A DNA stretch of 64,000 nucleotides, from assembly GCA_965198915.1 (NCBI GenBank), contig CBDAQC010000002.1, positions 1,488,001 through 1,552,000 of the forward strand. The letters run 5' to 3'. Made by a program: the position numbers and the translations under genes. The stretch is from BOG-908 sp965198915 (GTDB taxonomy: Bacteria; Pseudomonadota; Alphaproteobacteria; Acetobacterales; Acetobacteraceae). This document shows positions 57,088-64,000 of the stretch, one piece after another. The notes beneath the pieces are model-generated. The model was not told where the DNA came from. It ran no database searches and was given only the letters and a program-made list of their open reading frames with translations. The stretch's first letter is position 1; each line of letters opens with the position of its first letter.

Positions 57088-59214
57088 CTACCCCTGCGCG
57101 TCCAGCCCGCGCTGCTTCAGCAGCGGCGCGGTATCCGGATCATGCCCGCGGAACGCGCGATACAGCTCCATCGGATCGGCGGTATGCCCAGGCGCCAGCA
57201 TCATGTCGCGGAAACGCTGGCCGTTCGCACGGGTCAGCCCGCCATGCTCGGTGAACCAGGCATAGGCGTCGTCGTCCAGCACTTCGCCCCACAGATACGC
57301 GTAGTAGCCGGATGCGTAGCCGCCTGCCCAGATATGGGCGAAATACGTGGTGCGGTAACGCGGCGGCACGGTGTCCAGGTCGATCGCGTGCTTCTTCAGC
57401 GCAGCCGCCTCGAACGTGTCAGGCGTCTGCAACGGCGCGCCGGCGGGCAGGCTATGCCATTCGAGATCCAGCAGCGCGGCCGCCAGATACTCGGTCAGCA
57501 TGTAGCCCTGGTTGAATGTCTTGGCGCGCTTGATCTTGTCCACCATCTCGGCCGGCATCGCCGCACCTGTCTGGTAATGATGCGCGTAGTTGGCGAACAC
57601 GGTCGCGTCCAGCGCCCAATGTTCGTTGAACTGGGACGGGAACTCGACCACGTCGCGCGGCACCGCGAAGCCATTCTGGCTGGGGAAATGCTGATTGCTG
57701 AAGATCGCGTGCAGCGCGTGGCCGAATTCGTGGAACATCGTCGTCACGTCATCGAAGCTGATCAGCGCCGGCTGTCCCGGTGCGGGCTTGCTGAAGCTCA
57801 TCACGTTCACCACCACCGGCTTCAGGCCGAGCAGGCCGGAAGGCGGCACGAACTCGTCGCACCAGGCCCCGCCCTGCTTGTTCGGCCGCGCGAAGTAATC
57901 GCCATAGAACAGCGCGATCGGGGTCCCGTCAGCGTCGAACACCTCGAAAGTACGCACGTCGGGCTGATACAGCGGTATGTCGTGGCGTTCCTTGAACGTC
58001 ACGCCGTAGAGCTTGTTGGCGGCAAAGAACACGCCGTCATGCAGCACGCGGTCCAGCTCGAAATACGGCCGCACCTGGGACTCGTCGAGATCGTATTTCT
58101 GGCGTCGTACCTGCTCGGAATACAGGTTCCAGTCGTACGACGCGAGCTTGAAACCGCCGTGTTGCGCGTCGATGATCGCCTGCATGTCGGCCGCCTCGCC
58201 GCGCGCCTTGGCGGTGGCGCCCGGCACCAGGCTGTCGAGAAGCTTCATGGCCGCCGCCGGGTTCTTCGCCATCTGGTCGTCCAGCGCGTAGGCCGAGAAG
58301 CTGTCGAACCCCATCAGCTTCGCCTTGTCGGCGCGCAGCCTGGCCAGTTGCGCCACCAGGTCGCGCACGTCGTTCGGGCCGGGCGCATCGCCGCGCGTCT
58401 CGGACGCGGCCATGATGCGCGCGCGCAGGTTGCGGTTCGTCAGCTTGGCCAGCGGCGGCTGCTGCGTCGTGTTGCGCAACGGCAGCACGTATTTGCCGGC
58501 GTGGCCGCGCGTCTTGCCGGCCTCCGCCGCGGCGCCGATCGCCGCGGGATCGAGCCCCGCCAGTTCGGCGTCGCTGTCCACCACCACCGCACCGCCGGCG
58601 GTGGCCGCCAGCAGCTTCTGCTGGAAAGACGTCTGCAGCACGGTGATCTGCTGGTTCAGCGTGCGCAGCCGTGCCTGGTCCGCCGCCGCCAGCGCGGCGC
58701 CGGCATGCACGAACTGCTTGTAGGTCTGCTCGAGCAAGTAGAGCGATTTCGCATCCAGCCCGAGACCGGCGCGCTTGTCATAGACGGCGCGCACCCGCGC
58801 GAACAACATCGGGTTCAGGTAGATGCCGTCCTGGTGGGCCTGCAATTTCGGGTCGATCTCCCCCTTGGCACGGTCCAGCGCGTCGTCCGTGTTGGACTGC
58901 GTGATGTTGCCGAAAATCTGCGCCACCCGGGTCAGCAGCGCGCCGGAACGCTCCATCGCCACGATCGTGTTGTCGAAATCCGGCGCCGCATGGTTGCCGG
59001 CGATCTCGGCAATCTCCGCGTCATGCGCGCGCATCGCGGCGTCGATCGCGGGTGCGTAGTCGGCATCGCGTATCTTGTCGAAAGGCGGGGCCTGGTAGGG
59101 CAGCGTGCTGGGCGCCAGCAGCGGATTGGCCGGCGTCTCCGCCAATGCCTGGCCGATGCCTCCCATCACCAGAGCCGGGGCGAGGAGTGAGCTGGTCAGC
59201 GCGCGTGCGATCAT
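57088..59214 (-). CDS. M3 family peptidase, peptidyl-dipeptidase Dcp type
   Basis: ATG at 59214, 708 residues. A signal peptide ends GIGQALA around residue 25, so it acts in the periplasm. The zinc motif is MFHEFGHALHAIFS, with the third ligand in the following PRDVVEFPSQFNEHW. FDNTIVAMERSGALL and SGYYAYLWGEVLDDDAYAWF are family signatures of Dcp rather than thimet-type enzymes. It removes dipeptides from the C termini of peptides. The next gene downstream, 0.1 kb away on the same strand, is another metallopeptidase. Confidence 0.92.
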   Translation of the reverse strand: MIARALTSSLLAPALVMGGIGQALAETPANPLLAPSTLPYQAPPFDKIRDADYAPAIDAAMRAHDAEIAEIAGNHAAPDFDNTIVAMERSGALLTRVAQIFGNITQSNTDDALDRAKGEIDPKLQAHQDGIYLNPMLFARVRAVYDKRAGLGLDAKSLYLLEQTYKQFVHAGAALAAADQARLRTLNQQITVLQTSFQQKLLAATAGGAVVVDSDAELAGLDPAAIGAAAEAGKTRGHAGKYVLPLRNTTQQPPLAKLTNRNLRARIMAASETRGDAPGPNDVRDLVAQLARLRADKAKLMGFDSFSAYALDDQMAKNPAAAMKLLDSLVPGATAKARGEAADMQAIIDAQHGGFKLASYDWNLYSEQVRRQKYDLDESQVRPYFELDRVLHDGVFFAANKLYGVTFKERHDIPLYQPDVRTFEVFDADGTPIALFYGDYFARPNKQGGAWCDEFVPPSGLLGLKPVVVNVMSFSKPAPGQPALISFDDVTTMFHEFGHALHAIFSNQHFPSQNGFAVPRDVVEFPSQFNEHWALDATVFANYAHHYQTGAAMPAEMVDKIKRAKTFNQGYMLTEYLAAALLDLEWHSLPAGAPLQTPDTFEAAALKKHAIDLDTVPPRYRTTYFAHIWAGGYASGYYAYLWGEVLDDDAYAWFTEHGGLTRANGQRFRDMMLAPGHTADPMELYRAFRGHDPDTAPLLKQRGLDAQG

Positions 59215-59272
59215 CGGCGGAATCGTTCCTGGTCTGTGCGGATACGGACCCTAGCCTGCGTCCCCCGCCGCG

Positions 59273-60592
59273 TCACCCCGCCGGCAGCACCCGCCGTCCC
59301 ACGGCGCGGGTCACCAGGTAGATGGCCAGACTTGCCACCAGCACGGCGGCCAGGCCGAGTATCTCGTTCCAGGGCGCCAGGCACACGAGCACCACCATCG
59401 CCAGCATCCCGGCCCCCGCCACCAACGGCAGCACGGCGAAACTGACCGGCGGCCCCAGCATCGTCACGCCGCGCCTGTGCAGCACCCACGCCGCCCAGCA
59501 GCCCAGGAAATACAGCCCCGCCGTATTCAGTGCGGAGGCCACGACGAGCCCGGTGAAGCTGCCGGACAGCGCCAGGCAGGCGGCCAGCGTGCTGTGGGTG
59601 ATGATGGCCACGTCGGGTGCGGCGGTGCGCGGATTGGCGCGGCCCAGCGGCGCCGGCAGCAGGCCGTCGCGGGCGAAGGCGAACAGGATGCGTGGCGCGC
59701 CGAGTATGTCGCTGGCCAGCCACGCCAGCATGGACAGGCCCGCGCCACCCACCAGGATCGCGCGCGCCACCGGCCCCACGCGCAAAGCCGCCGCGGCCAG
59801 CGGCGCCGCCTGGCCGGACAGGCCCGCCCCGAGCAGGCCTTGCGCCACGAGCTGTATGGACACATAGAGGACGAGCACCAGCGTCATCGACCCGAACAAA
59901 GCGCGCGGCACGTTCCTGTGCCCGTCCACCACCTCGCCACTGGCGGATAGCGGCGTCTCCATGCCGCTGAACGCGAACACGCCCAGTATCACCGCCTCGG
60001 CCAGGCCGGACACGGGCTTGGCCGCCAGAACGGGCGGTGCCGGCAGTCCCCCGGTGGCTAGTACCACGCCGCCCACGAACACGAACAGCAGCAGCGGCAC
60101 CAGCTTCACCGCGGTCACCACGGAGATCAGCCAGGAAGCTTCTCGCACCGCGCGCAGGTTGACGAACGCGCATCCGCCGATTGCCAGGATGATGACGCCC
60201 GCCCGCCCGGGGCCCGCCGCCAGAACCGGCACGACGCTCCCCAGCGTGGACGCGAACGCCCCGGCGATGCCGCCGCAGGCCAGCACGCTGGCCATCCAGG
60301 TCAGCATCCCGCAAACAAAGCCGGGAAGTGGCCCGAGTGCGGCGGCCACCGTGCTGTACACGCCTCCTGTCGCGGGCATGCGGCTGCCGGCCTCGGCAAA
60401 GCAGACCACCACCAGGGCCAGCACCGCAGCACATACCAGGTAGGCTACGGGTGCCTGCCCGCCCGCGGCCTGCGCCATGGCGGCAGGCAGGCTGAAGATG
60501 CCGGCGCCCACCACGCCGTTCAGGATGGCGGCACCCATGCCCCAGACTGTCATTTCGCGCTTCAGGCCGGCGTCTTGCGTCAGGTCGGGCAT
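59273..60592 (-). CDS. APC superfamily amino-acid permease
   Basis: ATG at 60592, 439 residues; an earlier in-frame start at 60610 adds six residues. About twelve membrane segments. Helix 1 MGAAILNGVVGAGIFSLPAAM has the unwound GAG motif that binds the substrate's amino and carboxyl groups; helix 6 ILGVFAFSGMETPLSASGEVVDGHRNVPRA is typical of the superfamily, as is SDILGAPRILFAFARDGLLPAPL. The substrate is likely a cationic or neutral amino acid, but cannot be named. Confidence 0.88.
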   Translation of the reverse strand: MPDLTQDAGLKREMTVWGMGAAILNGVVGAGIFSLPAAMAQAAGGQAPVAYLVCAAVLALVVVCFAEAGSRMPATGGVYSTVAAALGPLPGFVCGMLTWMASVLACGGIAGAFASTLGSVVPVLAAGPGRAGVIILAIGGCAFVNLRAVREASWLISVVTAVKLVPLLLFVFVGGVVLATGGLPAPPVLAAKPVSGLAEAVILGVFAFSGMETPLSASGEVVDGHRNVPRALFGSMTLVLVLYVSIQLVAQGLLGAGLSGQAAPLAAAALRVGPVARAILVGGAGLSMLAWLASDILGAPRILFAFARDGLLPAPLGRANPRTAAPDVAIITHSTLAACLALSGSFTGLVVASALNTAGLYFLGCWAAWVLHRRGVTMLGPPVSFAVLPLVAGAGMLAMVVLVCLAPWNEILGLAAVLVASLAIYLVTRAVGRRVLPAG

Positions 60593-60600
60593 AGGTGCCG

Positions 60601-60648
60601 AAGAAAGCACATCCTTTTCGCCGAGAAGAAGCGAAAAACTTTTTGCGG
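60601..60648. repeat. Composite palindromic repeat, degenerate left arm
   Basis: AAGAAAGCACATCCTTTTCG CCGAGAAGAAGCGAAAAACT TTTTGCGG preserves the order of the arm's two hairpins with several substitutions. It lies upstream of the permease start. Confidence 0.5.
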
Positions 60649-60677
60649 TCCCATCTGACGCGGCCGAGCTTTCCTAC

Positions 60678-61271
60678 CTACCCCAGCGCCCGCGACACCT
60701 CCTTGCGCAATGCCGGCAGCACCTCCTCCGTGAACCAGGGGTTCGCCCGTTCCCAAGCGCCTGTGCGCCAGGACGGATGCGGCAGCGGAAAGTAGCGTGG
60801 CAGGTAGCTGCGGAAATCGCGCACGCGATCGCCCATGCGGGCAGGCGGCCAGCCCTCCTCGGCGGCCACCGCCGTCTGGGCATAGCTGCCCACCAGCAGG
60901 GTCAGCCGAAGTGCCGGCATGGCCGCCAGCACGCGCCTGCGCCACAGCGGCGCGCATTCCGGACGCGGCGGCGCGTCGCCTCCGTTCGGCAGCCGCCCGG
61001 GATAGCAGAACCCCATCGGCAGGATGGCCACCTGGCTCTCGTCGTAGAACAGCGCGCGGTCCATCCCCAGCCAGTCACGCAGCCGGTTGCCGCTGTTGTC
61101 CCAGAAGCTGATGCCGGCGTGGTGCACCTTGGTGCCCGGCGCCTGGCTGGCGATCAGCAGGCGCGCTGTGGCCGAGACATGGACCACCGGGCGCGGCCCC
61201 AGCGGCAGGTGAGCCGCACAGGCGGTGCAGGCGCGCACCTCCGCCAGCAGCGCGTCGATGCCGCCGCTCAT
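60678..61271 (-). CDS. Uracil-DNA glycosylase family protein
   Basis: ATG at 61271, 197 residues, overlapping the ThpR stop by 4 bp. The first motif reads LLIASQAPGTKVHHAGISFWDNSGNRLRDWLGMD, the place where uracil glycosylases hold their catalytic and binding residues; PMGFCYPGRLPNGGDAPPRPECAPLW and PHPSWRTGAWERANPWF follow as motif 3-like. CTACAAHLPLG near the N terminus recalls the Fe-S-containing families, but only two cysteines are close. It probably removes uracil or a related damaged base; specificity is unknown. Confidence 0.8.
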   Translation of the reverse strand: MSGGIDALLAEVRACTACAAHLPLGPRPVVHVSATARLLIASQAPGTKVHHAGISFWDNSGNRLRDWLGMDRALFYDESQVAILPMGFCYPGRLPNGGDAPPRPECAPLWRRRVLAAMPALRLTLLVGSYAQTAVAAEEGWPPARMGDRVRDFRSYLPRYFPLPHPSWRTGAWERANPWFTEEVLPALRKEVSRALG

Positions 61272-61804
61272 GCCAGCCCGTACTCCACTTCCGCCGTATA
61301 GACCGGTGCGTCGCCGCCCAGTTGCGAGCTGAACAGGGTGAAATGGCCCACCGGCACCGGGCCGGCGCGAAACAGGTTGTGGCTCTGCACCCAATGCGCC
61401 AGCTTCGGCTCCGCCGCCGCCTCCCCCAGCCGCGCCAGGGTCACATGCGGCAGGAAACGGCGGCGTTCCGGCTCCATGCCGGCGCGCTGCAGCGCGGTTT
61501 CCACCTTGCCGCGCAAATGGTCCAGCGCCGCATTGCGTTCCACCCTCACCCACAGCCCGGTGACGCGGCCGCCTTTCTCCTGCGTGCCCACGCCGGACAG
61601 CGCCAGCTCGAAGCCGCGTCCGCGCAGTCCGGCGAGCGCCAGGTCGATCTCTTCCGCCGTGTGGCGCGGCACCTCGCCGATGAAGCGCAAGGTGACGTGG
61701 TAGTTCTCCGGCGGCACCCAGCGAACCCCGGACAGCCCCAGTGCCAGGCCGGAGAGCTGCTCCCGCAAGCTCCAGGGCAGATCCAGGGCAACGAACAGGC
61801 GCAT
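61268..61804 (-). CDS. thpR: RNA 2',3'-cyclic phosphodiesterase
   Basis: ATG at 61804, 178 residues. The two HxTx motifs of the 2H superfamily are present as NYHVTLRFIGE and FLPHVTLARLGE. The N terminus MRLFVALDLPWSLREQL is characteristic. ThpR opens 2',3'-cyclic phosphates on RNA ends and was first described as a 2'-5' RNA ligase. Coupled to the glycosylase gene by an ATGA overlap. Confidence 0.92.
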   Translation of the reverse strand: MRLFVALDLPWSLREQLSGLALGLSGVRWVPPENYHVTLRFIGEVPRHTAEEIDLALAGLRGRGFELALSGVGTQEKGGRVTGLWVRVERNAALDHLRGKVETALQRAGMEPERRRFLPHVTLARLGEAAAEPKLAHWVQSHNLFRAGPVPVGHFTLFSSQLGGDAPVYTAEVEYGLA

Positions 61805-61957
61805 GTGACAAAGGTGTAAGCGGCGCCTCACGGGGTCAAGCCACGCACTGCGCCCACCTGCTACCAACAGGGCGCAAACGATTTGTGGATCTTCCAGAAA
61901 GAAGGCCTTGCCATCCCGCCCCGCCCCCGCTACCACCCCGCCTCCGTTGCTACACCG

Positions 61958-62044
61958 GCCCCGGTGGCGGAATTGGTAGACGCGCAGGTTTCAGGTATCT
62001 GTGACCGCAAGGTCGTGGAAGTTCGAGTCTTCTCCGGGGCACCA
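61958..62044 (+). tRNA. tRNA-Leu (CAG)
   Basis: An 87-nt tRNA with encoded CCA. Acceptor GCCCCGG pairs with CCGGGGC, D arm contains AATTGGTAGACGCG, the anticodon stem CAGGT/ATCTG encloses TTCAGGT with anticodon CAG, a long variable arm (TGACCGCAAGGTCGT) marks a class II tRNA, and the T arm has GTTCGAGTC. It precedes the ribonuclease D gene by 23 bp and may be co-transcribed. Confidence 0.95.
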
Positions 62045-62067
62045 GCAACGGTCTTATTGGGCGAGTG

Positions 62068-62724
62068 ATGACGGTTCAGTTCAATTCGTCCGGCCCGCTG
62101 CATCTCTACCGCGACGACTTGCCTGAGAACCTGGATCTCGGGCGGGTCGTCGCCGTGGACACCGAGACGATGGGTCTCAACCCGCATCGCGACCGGCTCT
62201 GCCTGGTACAGCTCTCCTCAGGCGACGGCAGCGCGCACCTGGTGCAGATCGTCCCCGAACGGCTGGGCGGGCGCGGCTATGCCTGCCCGAACCTGAAGCG
62301 CCTGATGGCGGACACCGCGGTGACCAAGCTGATGCATTTCGCCAGGTTCGACGTGGCGGTGCTGCAGCTCAACCTGGGCATCACCGTGGCACCGGTCAAA
62401 TGCACCAAGATCGCCGCCAAGCTGGTGCGCACCTTCACCGACCGGCACGGCCTGCGGGACCTGTGCCGCGAACTGCTCGGCGTGGAGATTTCCAAGCAGC
62501 AGCAGACCTCGGATTGGGGGGCGGCCGACTTGTCCCCGGAGCAGATCGCCTACGCGGCGTCGGACGTGCTGCACCTGCACGCGCTATGGGCCAGGCTGGA
62601 AGCGCTGCTCGTGCGCGAGGGCCGGCTGGAACTGGCGCAGGCCTGCTACGATTTCCTGCCGGCCCGCACCCGGTTGGACCTGCTGGGCTACGAGGAGCCG
62701 GACATCTTCGCCCACCGGGCGTGA
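62068..62724 (+). CDS. rnd: Ribonuclease D-like 3'-5' exonuclease
   Basis: ATG at 62068, 218 residues, a GTG three bases earlier is an alternative. The DEDD catalytic residues are in VVAVDTETMGLNPHRD (Asp, Glu), MHFARFDVAVLQLN (Asp) and IAYAASDVLHLHALW (Tyr, Asp), the DEDDy subclass. The HRDC domain of full RNase D is absent, as is usual for the short alphaproteobacterial form. It trims 3' ends of tRNA and other small RNA, and here lies directly behind a tRNA gene. The following lptC-lptA order is conserved in alphaproteobacteria. Confidence 0.88.
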   Translation: MTVQFNSSGPLHLYRDDLPENLDLGRVVAVDTETMGLNPHRDRLCLVQLSSGDGSAHLVQIVPERLGGRGYACPNLKRLMADTAVTKLMHFARFDVAVLQLNLGITVAPVKCTKIAAKLVRTFTDRHGLRDLCRELLGVEISKQQQTSDWGAADLSPEQIAYAASDVLHLHALWARLEALLVREGRLELAQACYDFLPARTRLDLLGYEEPDIFAHRA

Positions 62725-62860
62725 TATACGGCCGTAATCATCCCGCCGGGACGCGAACGGATCGTCCATATCGGCGCTGCCGGAAGCAGCCGGTTCAGTA
62801 GCAATCGGTGACAACCGATTGATTGACCGGCCGGTTGCCGCACCCATACTGGTGAGCGGA

Positions 62861-63514
62861 ATGTCCAGGACAAACGCACTGTCGCAAGCCGTAACCGTTC
62901 CGTCCGAGCCCGTGTGGCCGCTGCAGAGCGTTGTACGTTACCGGCGCCGGCGCGTGGTGCGAGTGGCCAAATACGTGCTTCCTGTCGTGGCGCTTGCCTT
63001 GCTCTCCAGCATAGCGTTGTGGCCGGAACTGTCGAAGACGCTGGCGCGCGGCAGGGTGACCTGGCGCAAGCTGACGGCCATCAGCCTGGACGCCGGACGC
63101 ATGATGCGCCCGCGCTACCACGGTCTGGACGAGCGCGGACGGCCCTATACGGTATCCGCCGACCACGCCGACCGTGACGGCCCGCTTCGGCTGAACCTGG
63201 AGAACCCAGTAGGTGACATCACACTGGAGAGCGGCGCCTGGATGCTGCTCCGCGCGAAATCGGGCGTGTTCATGCAACACGCTGACGAACTGGATCTGCA
63301 GAAGGACGTGACGCTCTACCGGCAGGACGGCACGACGATGGTTTCGGCCACCGCCACGATGAACCTGAAGCAGGGTGCCGGCACCAGCAATGACTACACC
63401 CATGCCGAAGGTCCGTTCGGCACGCTGGACGCCCAGGGGTTCACGCTTGTTGACCGCGGCGCCGTGGTGCAGTTTCACGGCCCGGCCCATCTGGTGCTGA
63501 ATGCAGCAAAGTAG
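62861..63514 (+). CDS. lptC: LPS export component LptC
   Basis: ATG at 62861 with GCGGA upstream; 217 residues. One N-terminal membrane segment (YVLPVVALALLSSIALWPEL) and a periplasmic beta-jellyroll domain (KLTAISLDAGRMMRPRYHGLDERGRPYTVSADHA; VGDITLESGAWMLLRAKSGVF; LYRQDGTTMVSATATMNL). LptC is bitopic in the inner membrane and passes LPS from LptBFG to LptA. The end of the gene overlaps the lptA start by 14 bp in another frame. Confidence 0.88.
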   Translation: MSRTNALSQAVTVPSEPVWPLQSVVRYRRRRVVRVAKYVLPVVALALLSSIALWPELSKTLARGRVTWRKLTAISLDAGRMMRPRYHGLDERGRPYTVSADHADRDGPLRLNLENPVGDITLESGAWMLLRAKSGVFMQHADELDLQKDVTLYRQDGTTMVSATATMNLKQGAGTSNDYTHAEGPFGTLDAQGFTLVDRGAVVQFHGPAHLVLNAAK

Positions 63515-64000
63515 CCCAGCCCAGGCGACCGGCAGTCACAGCCGCGCGACAGCCGGATCAAAAGTTTTTTGCTTCTTTTTTTCAAAAAAGAAGGCCTTCC
63601 TTCCCTTTCTTTTCCTGTCCGCACCCGCCGCCGCCCAGGCCATAGACCTCTCCCACGGCGGCCCGGTGAACGTGACCGCGCTGGGCGGCATAGATTGGGA
63701 CCAGGCCGCGCAGACCGTCACCGCGCATGAGGACGCCCGCGCCACCCGCGGCAACGCCACCGTCACCGCGGATCAGCTGATCGCGCATTACCGCAAGAAG
63801 GCGGCCGCCCCCGGCGCCCCGCCACCGCCGCCGCCCGCGCCCGGCACCAACCCCGCAGCCCCTGGTGACACCGGCAACAACGAGATCTACCGGCTCAACG
63901 CCGAAGGTCACGTCCACATTTTCACCCAGACCGACCAGGCCTGGGGCGACCACGCCGTGTACGACATCGACCAGGCTGTCCTCGTGCTCACCGGCCACGG
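63501..64000 (+). CDS. lptA: LPS transport protein LptA, 5' part, with repeat inside the signal peptide
   Basis: ATG at 63501 overlaps lptC; the frame is open to the window end. The leader is about 47 residues: a polar stretch, then KVFCFFFSKKKAFLPFLFLS and APAAAQA before the mature start IDLSHGGPVNVTAL. The codons from about 63545 to 63604 are a right arm of the composite repeat in frame, supplying the basic n-region and first hydrophobic residues. Mature sequence (TVTADQLIAHYRKKAAAPGA; EIYRLNAEGHVHIFTQTDQAW; YDIDQAVLVLTGHG) matches LptA, which bridges the periplasm for LPS. A CTG-started shorter leader cannot be excluded. Confidence 0.85.
   Translation, partial: MQQSSPAQATGSHSRATAGSKVFCFFFSKKKAFLPFLFLSAPAAAQAIDLSHGGPVNVTALGGIDWDQAAQTVTAHEDARATRGNATVTADQLIAHYRKKAAAPGAPPPPPPAPGTNPAAPGDTGNNEIYRLNAEGHVHIFTQTDQAWGDHAVYDIDQAVLVLTGH
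63543..63604. repeat. Composite palindromic repeat, right arm inside lptA
   Basis: CGCGCGACAGCCGG (class CCGCTGTCGC centre remnant) then ATCAAAAGTTTTTTGCTTC and TTTTTTTCAAAAAAGAAGGC. No left arm is present. It lies wholly in the lptA signal-peptide region. Confidence 0.85.

Noticed and set aside
55708..59190. 1160-codon plus-strand frame
   Set aside because: Antisense to two peptidases with clear zinc motifs; His/Arg/Gln-rich shadow.
61885..61910. Short similarity to the repeat outer hairpin (CCAGAAAGAAGGCCTTGCC)
   Set aside because: Too short and degenerate to count as a copy.

Overview
The window reads as a contiguous piece of a GC-rich alphaproteobacterial chromosome, probably Acetobacteraceae or a close relative. 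Evidence for this is the ftsB/pdhA/pdhB/pdhC/lpdA region with a lipoyl domain fused to E1-beta, the rnd-lptC-lptA order, and a dense population of intergenic palindromic repeats. The family-level placement is an inference, because no rRNA is present. Start codons are often TTG or GTG.

Layout. 1-7.4 kb: end of a glycosyltransferase, a WXXGXW-repeat secreted protein, and a minus-strand polysaccharide operon (small membrane protein, O-ligase, FkbM methyltransferase, GT4, flippase). 7.5-12.3 kb: a large beta-helix/RTX-like surface protein and a lipoprotein serine protease. 12.7-21.7 kb: FAD protein and Rrf2 regulator, HNH nuclease, GluQ, DmeF-type metal exporter, acyltransferase 3, SCP2 protein, nagA and a TrpD-like protein. 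21.8-30.7 kb: a secreted protein with an apparent frameshift, ftsB, an antisense two-gene cassette, then the complete pyruvate dehydrogenase operon with a GNAT gene inside it. 30.8-41.3 kb: PYROXD2-like oxidoreductase, tRNA-Pro, an LplT-PlsC-Aas fusion, Gfo/Idh oxidoreductase, small lipoprotein, epmA and an amino-acid permease. 41.5-46.6 kb: ArsR/SRPBCC/YdeI operon, epmB, efp, a ParE-like toxin-antitoxin pair and suhB. 47.2-48.9 kb: an AT-richer two-gene cassette with a HEPN-like motif. 49-54.1 kb: hypothetical protein, manganese catalase, DUF1275, M32 carboxypeptidase and ROK kinase. 54.3-55.4 kb: an IS630-type insertion sequence inside a small membrane-protein gene. 55.7-64 kb: M48 and M3 peptidases, permease, uracil-DNA glycosylase, ThpR, tRNA-Leu, RNase D, lptC and the start of lptA.

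Functional links. EpmA, EpmB and EF-P together form the EF-P beta-lysylation pathway. PdhA, PdhB, PdhC and LpdA form a whole pyruvate dehydrogenase complex. LptC and LptA belong to lipopolysaccharide export. The 2-7.4 kb operon should make and modify an exopolysaccharide or a glycan-decorated product.

The most distinctive signal is a composite palindromic repeat, present in about 17 full, half or decayed copies. Each arm holds two small AT-rich hairpins, and paired arms are joined by a GC-rich centre. Copies sit at gene boundaries and in several cases enter coding sequence: in frame within the lptA signal peptide, at the start of the M48 peptidase, and as the last codons of gluQ. Candidate uncharacterised systems are the AT-rich HEPN-like cassette (47.4-48.9 kb) and the antisense pair splitting ftsB from pdhA (23.4-24.9 kb).
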